64,000 nucleotides of DNA from Oxyruncus cristatus. Taxonomy: Eukaryota > Chordata > Aves > Passeriformes > Cotingidae. Position numbers and translations under genes: made by a program. Below, piece after piece: positions 9,732 through 21,565 of this stretch (position 1 is the first letter of the stretch; each line of letters begins with the position of its first letter). Under the pieces are notes generated by a model, which worked only from the letters and a program-made list of their open reading frames with translations, searched no databases and was not told where the DNA came from. Where the stretch lies: positions 341,498 through 405,497 of the forward strand of contig VXAY01000126.1 of assembly GCA_013399855.1 (NCBI GenBank), read 5' to 3'.

Positions 9732-12700
9732 ACTGCACTTTCCAGAAAGACAAGTTTGTCTGGTTTCGTTCTCTACGAGTTCCCCACTAGGTTAACTTAC
9801 GTGCTCCCTTATGTTGCTTTTCTGTTAGAGTCTTTTCTGTATCCCAGAAGGCAGGGGAGTAAAGCAGATAGCATCTCCTTTTGACTGGCCAAATTGAGAG
9901 GCAACGTATAAGTGGATGTAAGATCTATATCAGTGAGTGGATACAAGGCTTAGGGATTCTTACCCAGCTCAAGCAAGTTTAAGCTAGTTTAATTTAAGTG
10001 CTGAGTGTGGCAGAAGAAGGTGCAATAACAGGTAAGATTCCCTGGGACTAACTGAGGCCTGATCCAAAATTCAAAGGCTTAACGGCCTTTGAAGCAGATC
10101 TTGGATTCCCACCTGAATCTAGTGATGTGGTTAACAGCCAAAACTGGAATGCTGTCACTGCTGACTGATATTTTCAGATGTGGTCAAGTAAATAGCTTGA
10201 TTTCTAGAAGCATTCAGTACTCTTTGCCCCTAAAGACTTAGTGAGTATATGTACTGTGTTCCAGCTTAGAACTCAAGCTTTAAAATGTCATTCATACTGC
10301 ATCTTGTGTTCTGCTAAAAACAAGCAATTGTCAAGTATATGAATGAATTTTATACATAAGATTTATATGTACAGTAATTCATTCAAACCTTTTTTGTCTT
10401 TTGGTATTCACCTCTCACTGGCACACTATTTGTTTTGGAGGTTGAAGATTTTTAAGCACAGGTGAAGATGAGCATGGATGACAGAACTGACAGCTTTACA
10501 TGTCTCTACTAAGATGTCACAGTCTTGTGATGTCAAGTTCCACTGCCCATGTTACCTGGAGCCGTTCCTGAGATTTTCAACAAGCTTGCCAATTAGAAGA
10601 AATTGTGACATTTTGTTCATGTGTGTTACAAGACCTGCTGACTAGGAGTTGCTGAAACCACCAGCTCATTTCACAATATTTAAACAGTAAATTACCATAC
10701 CTAGCATTTTTGTCAGCAAGCTGAAGGATTGATTGATTGGGTGTGTACATCTTGCAGAGTGATTATTGTCAGCCATAACTGTTATGCAGTGAAAGCTGCT
10801 TTTAATTTACAAGGATGTCAAGATACTTGTAGACAAAGTGTTCAGGTAAGACTGGCTGTGCTCACCTTGAGTGATCCACTCGTACTCTCTCAGACCTCCT
10901 GTGTACAATGATTAATGCACAGGCTGTGTGAAAAAAAAGGCATGACAGGAAAGGAGTGGAATAGAAAATGAAGAGTGCTGGCAGGAACAAAAGTGAGAAT
11001 GAAAAACTCTGAAAGCTGACTTGTACTCTGCATGAAAAACTTTTTTCCCTTTTTTGTATCTATGAAAATGCAAGAAGGTGGCAACAATGCTACATGATGA
11101 AGGGTTAGTGCCCATGGAACAGAAGGTGGTTTTAGGGGAAGCAGATAAGAGTATCAAAGTATCTGTCAGAGTAGACATTCCCCAAATCCCTTGATACTGA
11201 GCTCTCTCACTACCGACAGTCTATACACATTAAAATCACCTAATATACTGCATATATTATACTGCTGTGCAGCAAAGTAGAGCCTACCGTTTGGAGAGGT
11301 TTTTTCTCAATCATTTGCTTTGTGCCACTCTGCCAGTGACCTGATTGCTGACCAAACCCCATCATCCCTGAGGACATTTTCAATATTGACAGTTTCTTCT
11401 CCTCAGTATACACCTGGATGAAAGTGGCAAGCATGTACATTCTTTTCTACTGTTTTGTCTTTTGTTTTTTTGTTCTCTCCTCCTAGGCCAATAACTCTCA
11501 TAAAGATTCCACGCCTCACCCTAGTTTTTCCTCTCTTTTTCTTATCCGTGCTGCAATGAGAGCTTTAAGACCTATTTTTACTACATTTGTCCTCAAAATA
11601 TACTCATCTTTTGCCACACGTTAGGAAGAATTGCTTGATCTTGCAAGTTTTCACATCTGAAAACGTCACGCTTATTTCAATATAAATGACACAACTTCCT
11701 CTGCAATGCATGGGCATCTTCCCCACAATTTTCCTATTCTATTCTCACTTCTCTGCATTTTTCTGGTGGCTCATATTATTTCCTACAGGGCATTCACCAC
11801 AGCCACAACATCCTTCTGAAGCAAACTGAGATCCCAGCACTGCACTTGAAACACTAGAGGTTGCTAAAACTTGTGTTTGTTCATTGGGTTTTCTCAAGTG
11901 AAACAACAGTAAGATGGTAGATCTTACTGAATTTAAGTCATGGAAGGAAAATTCCTCCTACTCTCAACTACCTGAAGTCATTCTAGATAATTCATTCTCA
12001 GAATTCTTCTGCTCTCCGACTGTTAACAAAAGGCACAAGAAAAAATCCTGTTCCAGTGCATAAAAGGCATCTATGATAAATACAGAGTATTTGGGATACA
12101 GAAAACTGAGGATAAATACAGGATCAAGGATTTAATCTTTAGGGTCTATTTACACTTTGTCAGACATGAAAGTTTCTCACTTAAGAAAAGTGGGTGACCT
12201 TGTTTTAAAGTACACGTTATAAGAATACTCCCTGGCAAAGAGAGACTGTGCTCAAGCACTAGCCGTGGCTATGGTAATCAATTTTCACAATGCTGTGAGA
12301 AACCTAACTGGAATAGTGTTGTTCTTTAATATCACAGCTTCTGGAGTCAAGTTATTATGAAGGAACTCATGTTATTTTCTCTTGTAAAAAAAGATTGCTT
12401 AGCTGAAAAAATTGTAGTGGGACACGCATCTGCCATGCCCCTCGAAATGAAAAATAAATAGAGAGACGCCCAGATGGGTTATTTTTAGTAACTTCATGGT
12501 TTCATAGGCTTAATTTATAAGTAGTGAACACTTGGGACCGCCAATCTGTGAATGGTCTTTGGAAGAACTGCTTGGGCTCCTTTCCAACCTCTCTTCCTGA
12601 CCGGAATTTCTATGAGGGGGTAGGGAGTTTGTAATGAACTCTCCCTGACATCTGGGCTGGGGGAAGCTAACAGACTGCCTTTGTTCTCAGCAATTCCAGT

Positions 12701-12797
12701 GGTTTGCAGTACAGTTCAACGTCCCTCAGAATGTTCTTGTTTCAGGAAGGGAAAGCAAACCCATGAGAAGTGATCCTGAATATGATAGCAAAAGCTG

Positions 12798-12831
12798 TCC
12801 CCTGCTTCCAGGGGGACACACAAGCAGGGGA
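12798..12831. repeat. 10-bp inverted repeat (hairpin potential)
   Basis: TCCCCTGCTT (12798-12807) and AAGCAGGGGA (12822-12831) are perfect reverse complements separated by 14 nt. They sit in a locally GC-rich patch (about 12600-12900) that contrasts with the AT-rich surroundings. Function unknown. Confidence 0.7.
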
Positions 12832-13050
12832 ATGGCAGGGCCAGCTGGCTGGACAGGGACCCCAGTGTGGCAGGCAGGATGTCCCATGTGATGACATCAG
12901 ATTAGAAGGTTGCCCATCTTGTGTAAGCGCATCACATAGCTTCTGAGCTATAGGAGGTCCTAAATTTGGAGAAGGAGAATATTAGACACATAGAATACGG
13001 TGCCTGATTCTCCTTCAAACTCCAGTCTACTTGCATGTGTGAACAGACTC

Positions 13051-13066
13051 CCATTGATTTCAATGG
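13051..13066. repeat. Short near-palindrome, possible fossil amniote repeat
   Basis: CCATTGATTTCAATGG has 7-bp inverted arms around TT. Together with the nearby CTGATTCTCCTTCA and AGACTCCC it resembles an old repeat type common in reptile and bird genomes. The family is not named because recognition is only partial. Confidence 0.35.
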
Positions 13067-16000
13067 CTAAGACTCCTCCATTTCATCCCCAGTAGTATGG
13101 CTGACTTTACAGAGCTAATGGAAGCGAAGTTTACCCGAGTAAAAAGCATGTGGTTTTGTTCTATGTGCAACTGATGCTTTTAAAATAGCAGAAAAAATAG
13201 CAACTGTCTCAGCTCCTCTTCCTGCAAGGGCTTGTTAATGCATTGTAAACCTTTTCTGTTTGACTTACTAAGACATCGCTGAACTTTTTTAACAAAATTA
13301 ATTTTATAAATAAACTTTGTTACTATGGTTGGTCAGAGTTGAGTCTCTGGTCAAAGACTAAAGCAAAGCCCTTTTGATGAGTTAGTCATTCTTTGCACTT
13401 TAAACCTACGTAGTTGGAGAAAGAAAAGTTGAAAGCATCTTGGGCTGAGCCCAACTTCTTGTGTTACAAGAGCTATGAAGAGCAGTGCAAGATTATTTAC
13501 AGTGCAAATGAAAATCAATTTATGCCTGTTCCTTGGCTGGTATGTGAAACAGACCCTGCTTTGTAATACTGCTGATCTCTGTGTAGTCATAAAACAGAGA
13601 TTCACTTGCTTCTCCTCTCCAACAATTAACTGCTACAGATGTCAGGCAATTATGCTGAATGAGTGTGCTGCACCTTCATTAGTCTTCTTCTTTTGTCTGA
13701 GTTGCCAATTTTGAAAGCTGCCCAGCTATCGAAACTCCACTTAAAGCACCTAAGATCAGAAACAAGCCCAGGGCAGCAGCATAGTATGATACTAGAATAA
13801 ATAAAGCATTTGTTGACTCATGATCCATCTAGATCAGAAGCCCTCAAGAATGTTTTATGCTAAAATAAATAAATAGATCTCTAAAGTTAACTGATGGCTC
13901 CATGCAGAGCAGGCTCAACACTTAGTGTAACATTTGCCTCAACAGCAAAAAAGCAGGCAGAGAGCTGCCCTGCAGCTCTGCTGTTCCAGACAGAGGAGAA
14001 TTCAAGCAGGGCTATGCCTCCTCTCCACCTTCTCTGAAGAAGACATGTCAGCACAGGGCAGAAAGCACAGCCTTAGGCTTCTTTGAATTATACAGACAGC
14101 TAAACAGTACCCAGCTAGCCCAAGATTAGAGGGATGGACTTAAGTTGCTTAAAGCCACCTTTCTCACTACTTAACAAATGTTTTTCAGTTGTGCAGAGGG
14201 CAAAAGAGATACGGTGGAGAATCTATCCTTAAACACAGCTTGGAATTCTTTCTCTGACTCCTTATGTCATGATGTACCTCCTGTGACCTGGCTGACAAGG
14301 AAATACGGTGGTACTCTACATCTTAATATCTTCCCATGCTAAGGCTTTGACTACTTTTCAGTTCATGAGGCACTGCATATAAAGGAGACTGAGCCCAACG
14401 TTCAAGTATTTGTTTTTAATTTAACAAAAGAATTGTGGTCACTTTTGGTCATGGTTCATGCCTTCTTAATTTGGAAGACATCAAGCATAGGCTACGTACA
14501 TCTGAAGCAAACAATGACAAGCCATTATTATCAAATGTAGCTACAACAAAGTGGATTTATTTACCTTGAAGTTCCCCACACTCATACATTTTACATGTTG
14601 AAGACTTAATGTGACCACTACATTTCAGTGTTGGAGGACCAGTCTCTCTGAGACAAGAAATCACATTTCTAAACACTGATTTCTGAACTGTGGTATGAAA
14701 TGTCTCACTTGAAGTCCTTCAGGGGTGTACTATCTGCAAAACATCTCCTATGGTGGCCATAAGGAAAGTGCAATGATTTTAGCAGTTTGGAATAGTTTCA
14801 CCCACTTTGATACTGGTAAGTATGTGAACTCAGCTTTTTAGACTATGGTTAATTACTGATGAAGTAATTTTGAGAGATCCTTATGTTGGATTATGTTGCA
14901 TAAAATGCAAACAGAAAATGCAATACAGAGCCACGATTGTGGTTTAAAATTAAAAATTCTGAATCTACTATTTGGAGTCCAGAAGAATTTATTTCTGAGT
15001 GGGCATGGCACTTCTTCATTGTTCTGTGAGGGAGCGTTTATGTCATGATTTCCAAGATGATCTAGTCTTCTTAATCTTATTGCTATAAGATCACTGTCCT
15101 TAGATGTCACTGCCTTCTGCCTTCCCTGATATACAGTACTTTCTGTTTGATCTGATCACTCTTTCACCTTGGATCTTTCTTTCCCTCTATGCAGATCTCC
15201 ACAAAATCTGAGAAATTTTCTCATTTATGTTAGCACAACATCACTGATCAGTCAGAAGTGGCCCTAAAGTGATTTTTTTAGCATTTTCTTCAGACACTGT
15301 TTGCCATGATCTCAGCAGGTCTGTACAGAGACACTGGACTTACTCAGATTCTGGAAAAAGCATCCATGCAGGGGAGCTCAGCGAAAAAGGGCAGTGCAAC
15401 CTATCACAGACTCATTACCAAGCACAGAGAAAAGAGTCTGAGATCAGTCTAGAGTGCAGTGGGCAATGCCCTCTGCCTCCCAGGGAGGCTGGCTACAGCC
15501 TGAACTTGGAGATTTCAGAGAGCAAGTAGATTTCTTGGTAGTATCTGAGACTTTGTTTTGTGTAATGACAATACACTCCTCCTGAAAAAGTGGAAAGCGT
15601 GAGAACAGTGGTCAGACCACTGCATCTGAGTGGGTCAAAGTCAGAAAGTAGTGTGTGACAAGTGATTTTAAGGGAACAAACAATTCTTGAATTGCTGGAA
15701 ACTGCTCCAATTTGTGGATCTGGGTTTCTCAAATTCATCCGAAAAGACTGACACATATGGACAATCTCATCATGCCAGTAGGCCTGTCTGCACATATCTC
15801 TATTCTCTGGAATGTGATGCATCTTCCAAATTCATACTTAGACGGGATGGTAGAAATTTTCAGAATGCAGATGCTAGCACTGACGATGCTACTCCAAAGA
15901 AGTTTTAGTGAAAAGGGACATGACTTTTGTCCATTTTCCTGGCAACTTCCAGAAAACAGATAAGCACGAATCATGGTTCTAATCTCAACTGTTGCATTAG

Positions 16001-16697
16001 GGCTTAAAGAACTAAACACGGGAAAGGAAAATAACACCTCATTTATGTTGTAACTGCACAAGTCCACGACTCCACTGCATCCACAAATGTCATGTGCAAT
16101 AAAAGCATTGGACTGTGCTTGTTTGGGGGTCTCTTGAAGGGGAAGTTTCTCTGTCTGAAAATGGGATGGATTGGTTTCTCATTACACAGCAGAATATTAG
16201 TCTGCAAAGTATAATCATCCTCAGTTGACCAACTCACCATTCCAAGGATCTACATCTACACATCCTGTCATCTCCAGCCACCTGCCTTCTCCACATTGCA
16301 AATCCTTATTCGCCAGGCACATTGGCAGCTCCCAGTTACCTTTCAAAATCAGAAAGCAATCTACCTTGGGAATCATCCTGCCAGGGTGGCAGGATTAACA
16401 TTCCTATGCATAAACATAAGTAGCTAACAAAATAAATGAACTAAAGTGGACACAATACGCTCTGAAATATGGGACATTAGTCCCTTGACAAATCCTGGTT
16501 TGAACACAAATTGTCATGCTAATTTGGGAATAGTATAACTGCAGGTTCACATGAAATCTCAGTCAAACTTGCACTGCCACAGATGAGAGACGTACTAAAG
16601 ATCATGGAGGCACAGTCTCATTGTCAGTGTTATTTAGAAATATGGAAATCCTTGAAGAGGAAACTAAACAGAACACAGATGTCTTCACATTGTAAGC

Positions 16698-16721
16698 AAA
16701 AAAAAAAAAAAAGAAAAAAGG
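16698..16721. repeat. A-rich tract
   Basis: Seventeen A, then G, then six A. No retroposed gene or SINE body is visible upstream, so it is listed as simple sequence only. Confidence 0.85.
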
Positions 16722-18599
16722 GTTGAACAGTCTGATGTTTTTAAAAAGAATGACTGTGAGTTCACATATGCAGCAGAAATACAGACAAACCTGCACATAT
16801 AAGCATGTCTTCACATGCTTATCGTTGTTAGCAGAGATATCTTAAAGATACTGTCCTCAAGGTTCGGCAGCATTTGTAGCGTATCTGACAGCTGGACTTG
16901 TGCCAATGGTGCTCACCTGGTGTATGAATAATACAAGTTCCAAGCCTAAGAAAATGTAAAAAGTATTCCTTTCTTCTTGACAAAGAGGCACTTAAAACTT
17001 CTTAGTTCATGGCAAATTGTTCTTCAGTGTTCCCAATATGTAATTAAATTAAACAAACTTTTAAGTGTATCATGTTCTAGGCAGTGTACCTAGATAGTAT
17101 TGTAGCAAGTTAATTAGATCTGTGATAGGAAAGTGTTACATGCATTTGTTTTGCAGGAATGCTTTATTCAAAACTATGGAAGAGCTGAATCAGTAGATTT
17201 TAATGTGGCATTTCAAACTCACTCTTCTCAGAGGGCAAAATTATGATATTCTCCTATAGGTAAAAAAGGAATTAATGTGAAAAAGAACATTAGAAGTTGG
17301 GAACTTAAGTAAGTCAATTATATTCAAGTAGCTATGGACAAAGCCTTCAAGGCCTTATTGGTACCAGATAAAAATAAAATATCCAGAATCTATAACTCCT
17401 TCTTCCTGGCAGTTCTCTTCTTTCCACAGAAGTCTCTCCCACTCCTTCCTATACCACCTTGCCTTTCTCATTCTCCTGGTACTTAAGCAGAGGAAACAAC
17501 AGCAAAGACATTGAGCAAGAGGTAACTGCCAAGAAGTGACACAGACACAGTCAAAGGAGGCTCTGTAAGGTCCCTAAGCAGACCACAAGAGAGCTGTCCT
17601 GACAAAATCCTCTTGAGATTTCCCTAGGTCCTCTCAACACAGTTTAGGCACTCATAAATGCTTTTAAGAAATTTTAACTTGTATGGGTAAAAATAACACC
17701 TCTCTGGGCCAGACAGTGAATCTGTTGAGAACTGGTATTTGAGAACAGATCTGCCTTCAAGGTAGCATTTCTCAAGCTGTAGGAATTCTTTATCTGGACA
17801 GGTAAAAAACATTGAGGGGTTAAAAACTACTCGTTTTGAGTAAGTTTTTATAAGAAGCTGAGAAGCAGAAAAATTAGTTCATGTGTCCTCATTCCTGATG
17901 TTTTCTGTGCAATTCAAAGCAGTACAGGCATACAATAAAATCCTTTGAAAGAATTTTAATAAAGCCTCTGTGGTCTTTACTCTACAGAACAGATCAGAAA
18001 ACACCATAATTAAATTGGACTACCATGAATACCCAGTCTCAAGGTAGGTGACCTGTTTCCATATGTTCTCTCCAATACCTGTACCCCAAGAGCCTATAAA
18101 GTAACATGTCCAAATTCAGGCCTGTGCACCAAAAAAAATCTTCACCTTGCAAAAAAATATGTACGACTTCCACTATGCACTTTCATGCATGCCAAGGCAA
18201 GTTGGGGAGATTGTACTGTGCTCTAATAGGCACTCCCTGAAACTGCTACATGCTCTGTCTTCAGCCAAGGAGCATTCAGAAAATCTGGCATTTGTTTCCT
18301 CCCCTGGAAAACAATAGAATATCAGAGATCTTGCTCTCCATCTGATCCTCCTAACATCAGTAATCTGCTGGTTTGACATCATAAGAAGAGTGAGCACAGG
18401 GATCTCTGTCAAAGAGACAACTGTGTCCCCACCGGCAGCAGTGCAGCTTTCAGGTCGGCACAATGCCAGTGGTGCAGAGCAGAGAGGAGCGGGGTGAGCA
18501 CTGTGCTCAGGTGTGGACATTGAAAACTGGAATGCTGCATGGAGCAGGTGGGCCCCTGGGAGCTTTAAAGTGAGTTGGAGGAAGCGGCTGACAGAAGAT
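16722..18599. other. Non-coding sequence
   Basis: No gene or repeat recognised. Confidence 0.5.
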
Positions 18600-18830
18600 T
18601 TTTGGGAGGATTTTATTTGCCTTGTTTTTTTGGTTGGTTTTGATTTGTGGGGATTGTTTGTTTGTTTGTTTGTTTGTTGTTTGTATTTTTGTTCTTTTTT
18701 GGGAGGGGTGTTTGTTTTTTGGTTTGGTTTTGTTGTTGTTGTTTGGTTTGGGTTTGGGTATTTGGGGGGCCTGGTGGGGATGTTTGTTTGCTTGATTGTT
18801 GTTTTTTGCCCTTCTCCAAGGCAACTGGGC
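18600..18830 (+). repeat. GT-rich low-complexity block with (GTTT)n
   Basis: The plus strand is almost all G and T for about 230 bp, with a (GTTT)n run at 18656-18683 and poly-T/G interruptions. The strand asymmetry explains the long frames that cross it on both strands (up to 264 codons on the minus strand, 18173-18967). Those translate to biased runs of Q/N/K/P/T or of F/V/C/G and should not be annotated as genes. Confidence 0.9.
18750..18779 (+). other. Predicted G-quadruplex motif
   Basis: Four G runs on the plus strand: GGG 18750-18752, GGG 18756-18758, GGGGGG 18764-18769 and GGGG 18776-18779. The loops are 3, 5 and 6 nt. This meets the usual G3+N1-7 rule. It lies inside the GT-rich block, so folding is likely in vitro while biological use is unknown. 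Confidence 0.7.
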
Positions 18831-20939
18831 AACAGAGAGAAAGTTGAGAACTTGGGAGTGTATGTGAAGGGTGAGAATGGAACAGATAAAGAACAGGCTT
18901 CTGCCTCAAGTAGGAAAGGTGTTGGCACTCTGGGGAATATGAGAGAAGAAATGTAAACAAAAGGCATAGTTGTGCAAAGCCTTGGAACTTAAACAAGCAT
19001 GTAGCTCATCTTTGATGCCCCAGGTAAGTGAAAACTAGTTCAAGTTCTTAGCGGAGTAATACCTTGCTCATATTATGTGTGCTGGCCCTGTCTTACAGTC
19101 ATACCCAGACAGGCACTGTGCCCTTTTGCTTCTGGGAAGCCTATGAATAAGTATGGAGGAATCTACATATGGAGCATCTATATATGCAAATGACTGCTCG
19201 CTCACAAATCCCGTTAGAGAACTCTGATCATTATTAACTAAGCAAGCATTGTCAGGCTCATCAGCTAGAAGGAGGACAAAGTTTTTCACATTGTGTTGTA
19301 TCACAAAAGGAGCATATTTCTCTAAAATTGCTCTCCATATTTCTTAGCAAAAGAATGCTTTTGAAAAATATACCAACTAAGCTGCAAGCTTGTTAAATAT
19401 TACCTTTAAGCAATTTACTGTCTTGCATGAAATCTGCTTTTTTGTCCTTGACTACCTTAATGATGAGTTCTTCAAACAGTCAATGCAATGATTATTCAAT
19501 GTTGTCTACATAACTGTAGTTAAAGCTTAAAAAACAGTAACTCCTTTCATTCTCATGTTTTTAACTGAAATTTTATCTCTCAGGGAAAGCTGAAAATAAT
19601 GTTCAGAAAATGTCGTGAAGAATTATGCTCTTGCTAAGCTCTTCACTGGATCCCACACCTATTTGGGCAATAACACTACCTACTCCAGTTAAAAAGCCAT
19701 CATTCACTCTAAATCTGGCTTATTCCAAGCCATTTAGGTAAGTCAAGTGGCACAACTGCCATTTGGAAAAAAAAATAATTTTATTTCAGTAGAAAAAATG
19801 GCACATATAAGAAAAAAAAAGAAAGAAAAATGTCTAAGCTATGTAATTAGTACAAAACAACAGATCTACTGTACCTTGACAAATGAAATAGAGACACATG
19901 AGGTACTGTTTTAAGGAAATCTGCTTTCATATTTGAAAATACTCTGTTTCAAGAATAAAAGAAGAATAAAAAAATGTGCATTATAGTCTCCAGTAAAATT
20001 ATTTTAGAAGTCACATTTCTTTTAGAACCATAAAAGAAAAAGCAGTCATAATCATCCATTTATTATATAATGTTGCTTTAAGGCAGAATAGAGTTTCCAA
20101 TTCTTCATACACTGCAACTTCATGTACATTTAAGTATGTTTTCACTGCATTTAATCCTTCATTTGTGAATAAAATGGAAGTTGAATACACTTTCCAGTTT
20201 ACTGTGCTCTGCACTTATAGCTGTACGCTTGAAACACAGGCCAATGGGAAATTTCTTTCAAAAAGAATAGCAAAGGAAAAAATCTAGACTGCTAGATTTC
20301 TGTGATAATTTTCCTAATAACTTAGCTTTTAATTGAAAAAAGCGTGGCCTGTAGTGCTGATTTGTGCAAAATATTTTGTAACTCTATTTCTGCTAAATAA
20401 GAATTAGTAATATAACCACTGATGTTACACACTGTTGCAGGAGATTACCTATTGTCTTTTTTAAGAGTACGAAAAAGGTAGATGACATCTAGTTAGGTTA
20501 ATTAATCGCTTATATGTGATGTCAAATATTTATAAAAACAAGTAATTTGAAACTACCTCTTTTTATACGACAAACAGAAACCTTTTCCACACGAGAGTTA
20601 TAGCTAGCTGCTTTCCTTCAATATCTGAACAGGCTGATACATTTTACAGGGGCAATACCTAAGCCTGTGAAGATCCACATTCAAAAAAATCAAAACCAAC
20701 ATGTGCCAATATTTGTAATCCAGTTATTACCATAAATTCTGGCCATAGCATTCAGAATTTAGCAAGTTAATATTTTTTTTCTCACCTAAAATTTGGATAG
20801 ATATCAATTTGCTTAGTAGCTTCATAGCAGTTAAAAAAATATAGGCAGGAATTTTAAAACATCACACATGAACTAGAATTGCTTAATCAATATTTAGCAC
20901 TGCCTGAAAATGAGTCTGTAATGGTCAGGGTCTATGGGC

Positions 20940-20957
20940 CACAGTTTTAAAACTGTG
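20940..20957. repeat. Perfect 18-bp palindrome
   Basis: CACAGTTTTAAAACTGTG equals its own reverse complement with no spacer. It could extrude a small cruciform or be a dyad protein site. No adjoining feature explains it. Confidence 0.85.
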
Positions 20958-21535
20958 AGTCCAAGCACTTTCCATCAGGAATTATGAAGGCTTTGACATT
21001 TTGCCTTCCAAGTAAAGACAACATTGCTTCATAATGATCAATAGCAATCTTTGAAGGAAGACTGATATGGGTATTTAATTCACATACCAATATTAAATTT
21101 GTTATATTTTTTGCCAGAATGGCATGTAGTCAAAGGTATAACATGTTAGTTCTTTTAAAAGAGATTTGTTATACAAAGGAATCTCCTCTTTTTATCTTCC
21201 TATGAACCTCTCAAGGTTTGTGACTTGCAAATTCAGGATGACAAATTTTCAGAATTTATAAAATTACAATTTGCATTCTGAAAATGGCCTGCTTGACAAT
21301 ATAATTCTTGCCAAACTTTCCAAACATTTTGTTTCTATTCCAGCATGGAGCAGAAACATTGGGAAACCTTGAAAGCAGCCACAAATCTAAATTTGCATCT
21401 AGGAGAGAGATATCTTGTCAGTATAGAACTTTCTGGAAGCTGCTTTTTTAAAGCCTTTAGTTCTCACTGTTTATAGGCTACATTAGGCATTCATTCAACA
21501 AGGTCCTTAAGGAACAAAAAAATGCATTTTAGTTA

Positions 21536-21565
21536 CATGTGATATTTTGCCCATGTGATATTTTG
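21536..21565. repeat. Short direct duplication
   Basis: CATGTGATATTTTG occurs at 21536-21549 and again at 21552-21565, separated by two bases. It looks like a local replication-slippage duplication. Confidence 0.8.

Larger units (their letters stand above)
9732..16697. other. Long non-coding stretch without recognised genes
   Basis: About 7 kb with no recognised gene or repeat other than the small structures listed separately. It includes overlapping frames of 73-110 codons on both strands between 15269 and 16067. They lack motifs and splice context, and several occupy the same bases, so at most one could be real. An exon-like stretch at 10758-10845 was considered and not accepted. Confidence 0.5.

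Noticed and set aside
10758..10845. Exon-like segment between TTGCAG and GTAAGA with one open frame
   Set aside because: The acceptor pyrimidine tract is weak, its phase does not fit directly after the 9355-9417 candidate, and the peptide is not recognised. A chance pairing is as likely.
15493..16067. Cluster of 73-110 codon frames on both strands
   Set aside because: They overlap one another on opposite strands, have no motif and lack splice or promoter context.
16698..16721. Poly-A tail of a processed pseudogene
   Set aside because: No coding similarity or target-site duplication is seen upstream of the A tract.
18173..18967. 264-codon minus-strand frame, the longest in the window
   Set aside because: It crosses the GT-rich block, and its middle translates to runs of Q, N, K, P and T. 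No domain, no splice context, and overlapping frames on both strands share the same bias.
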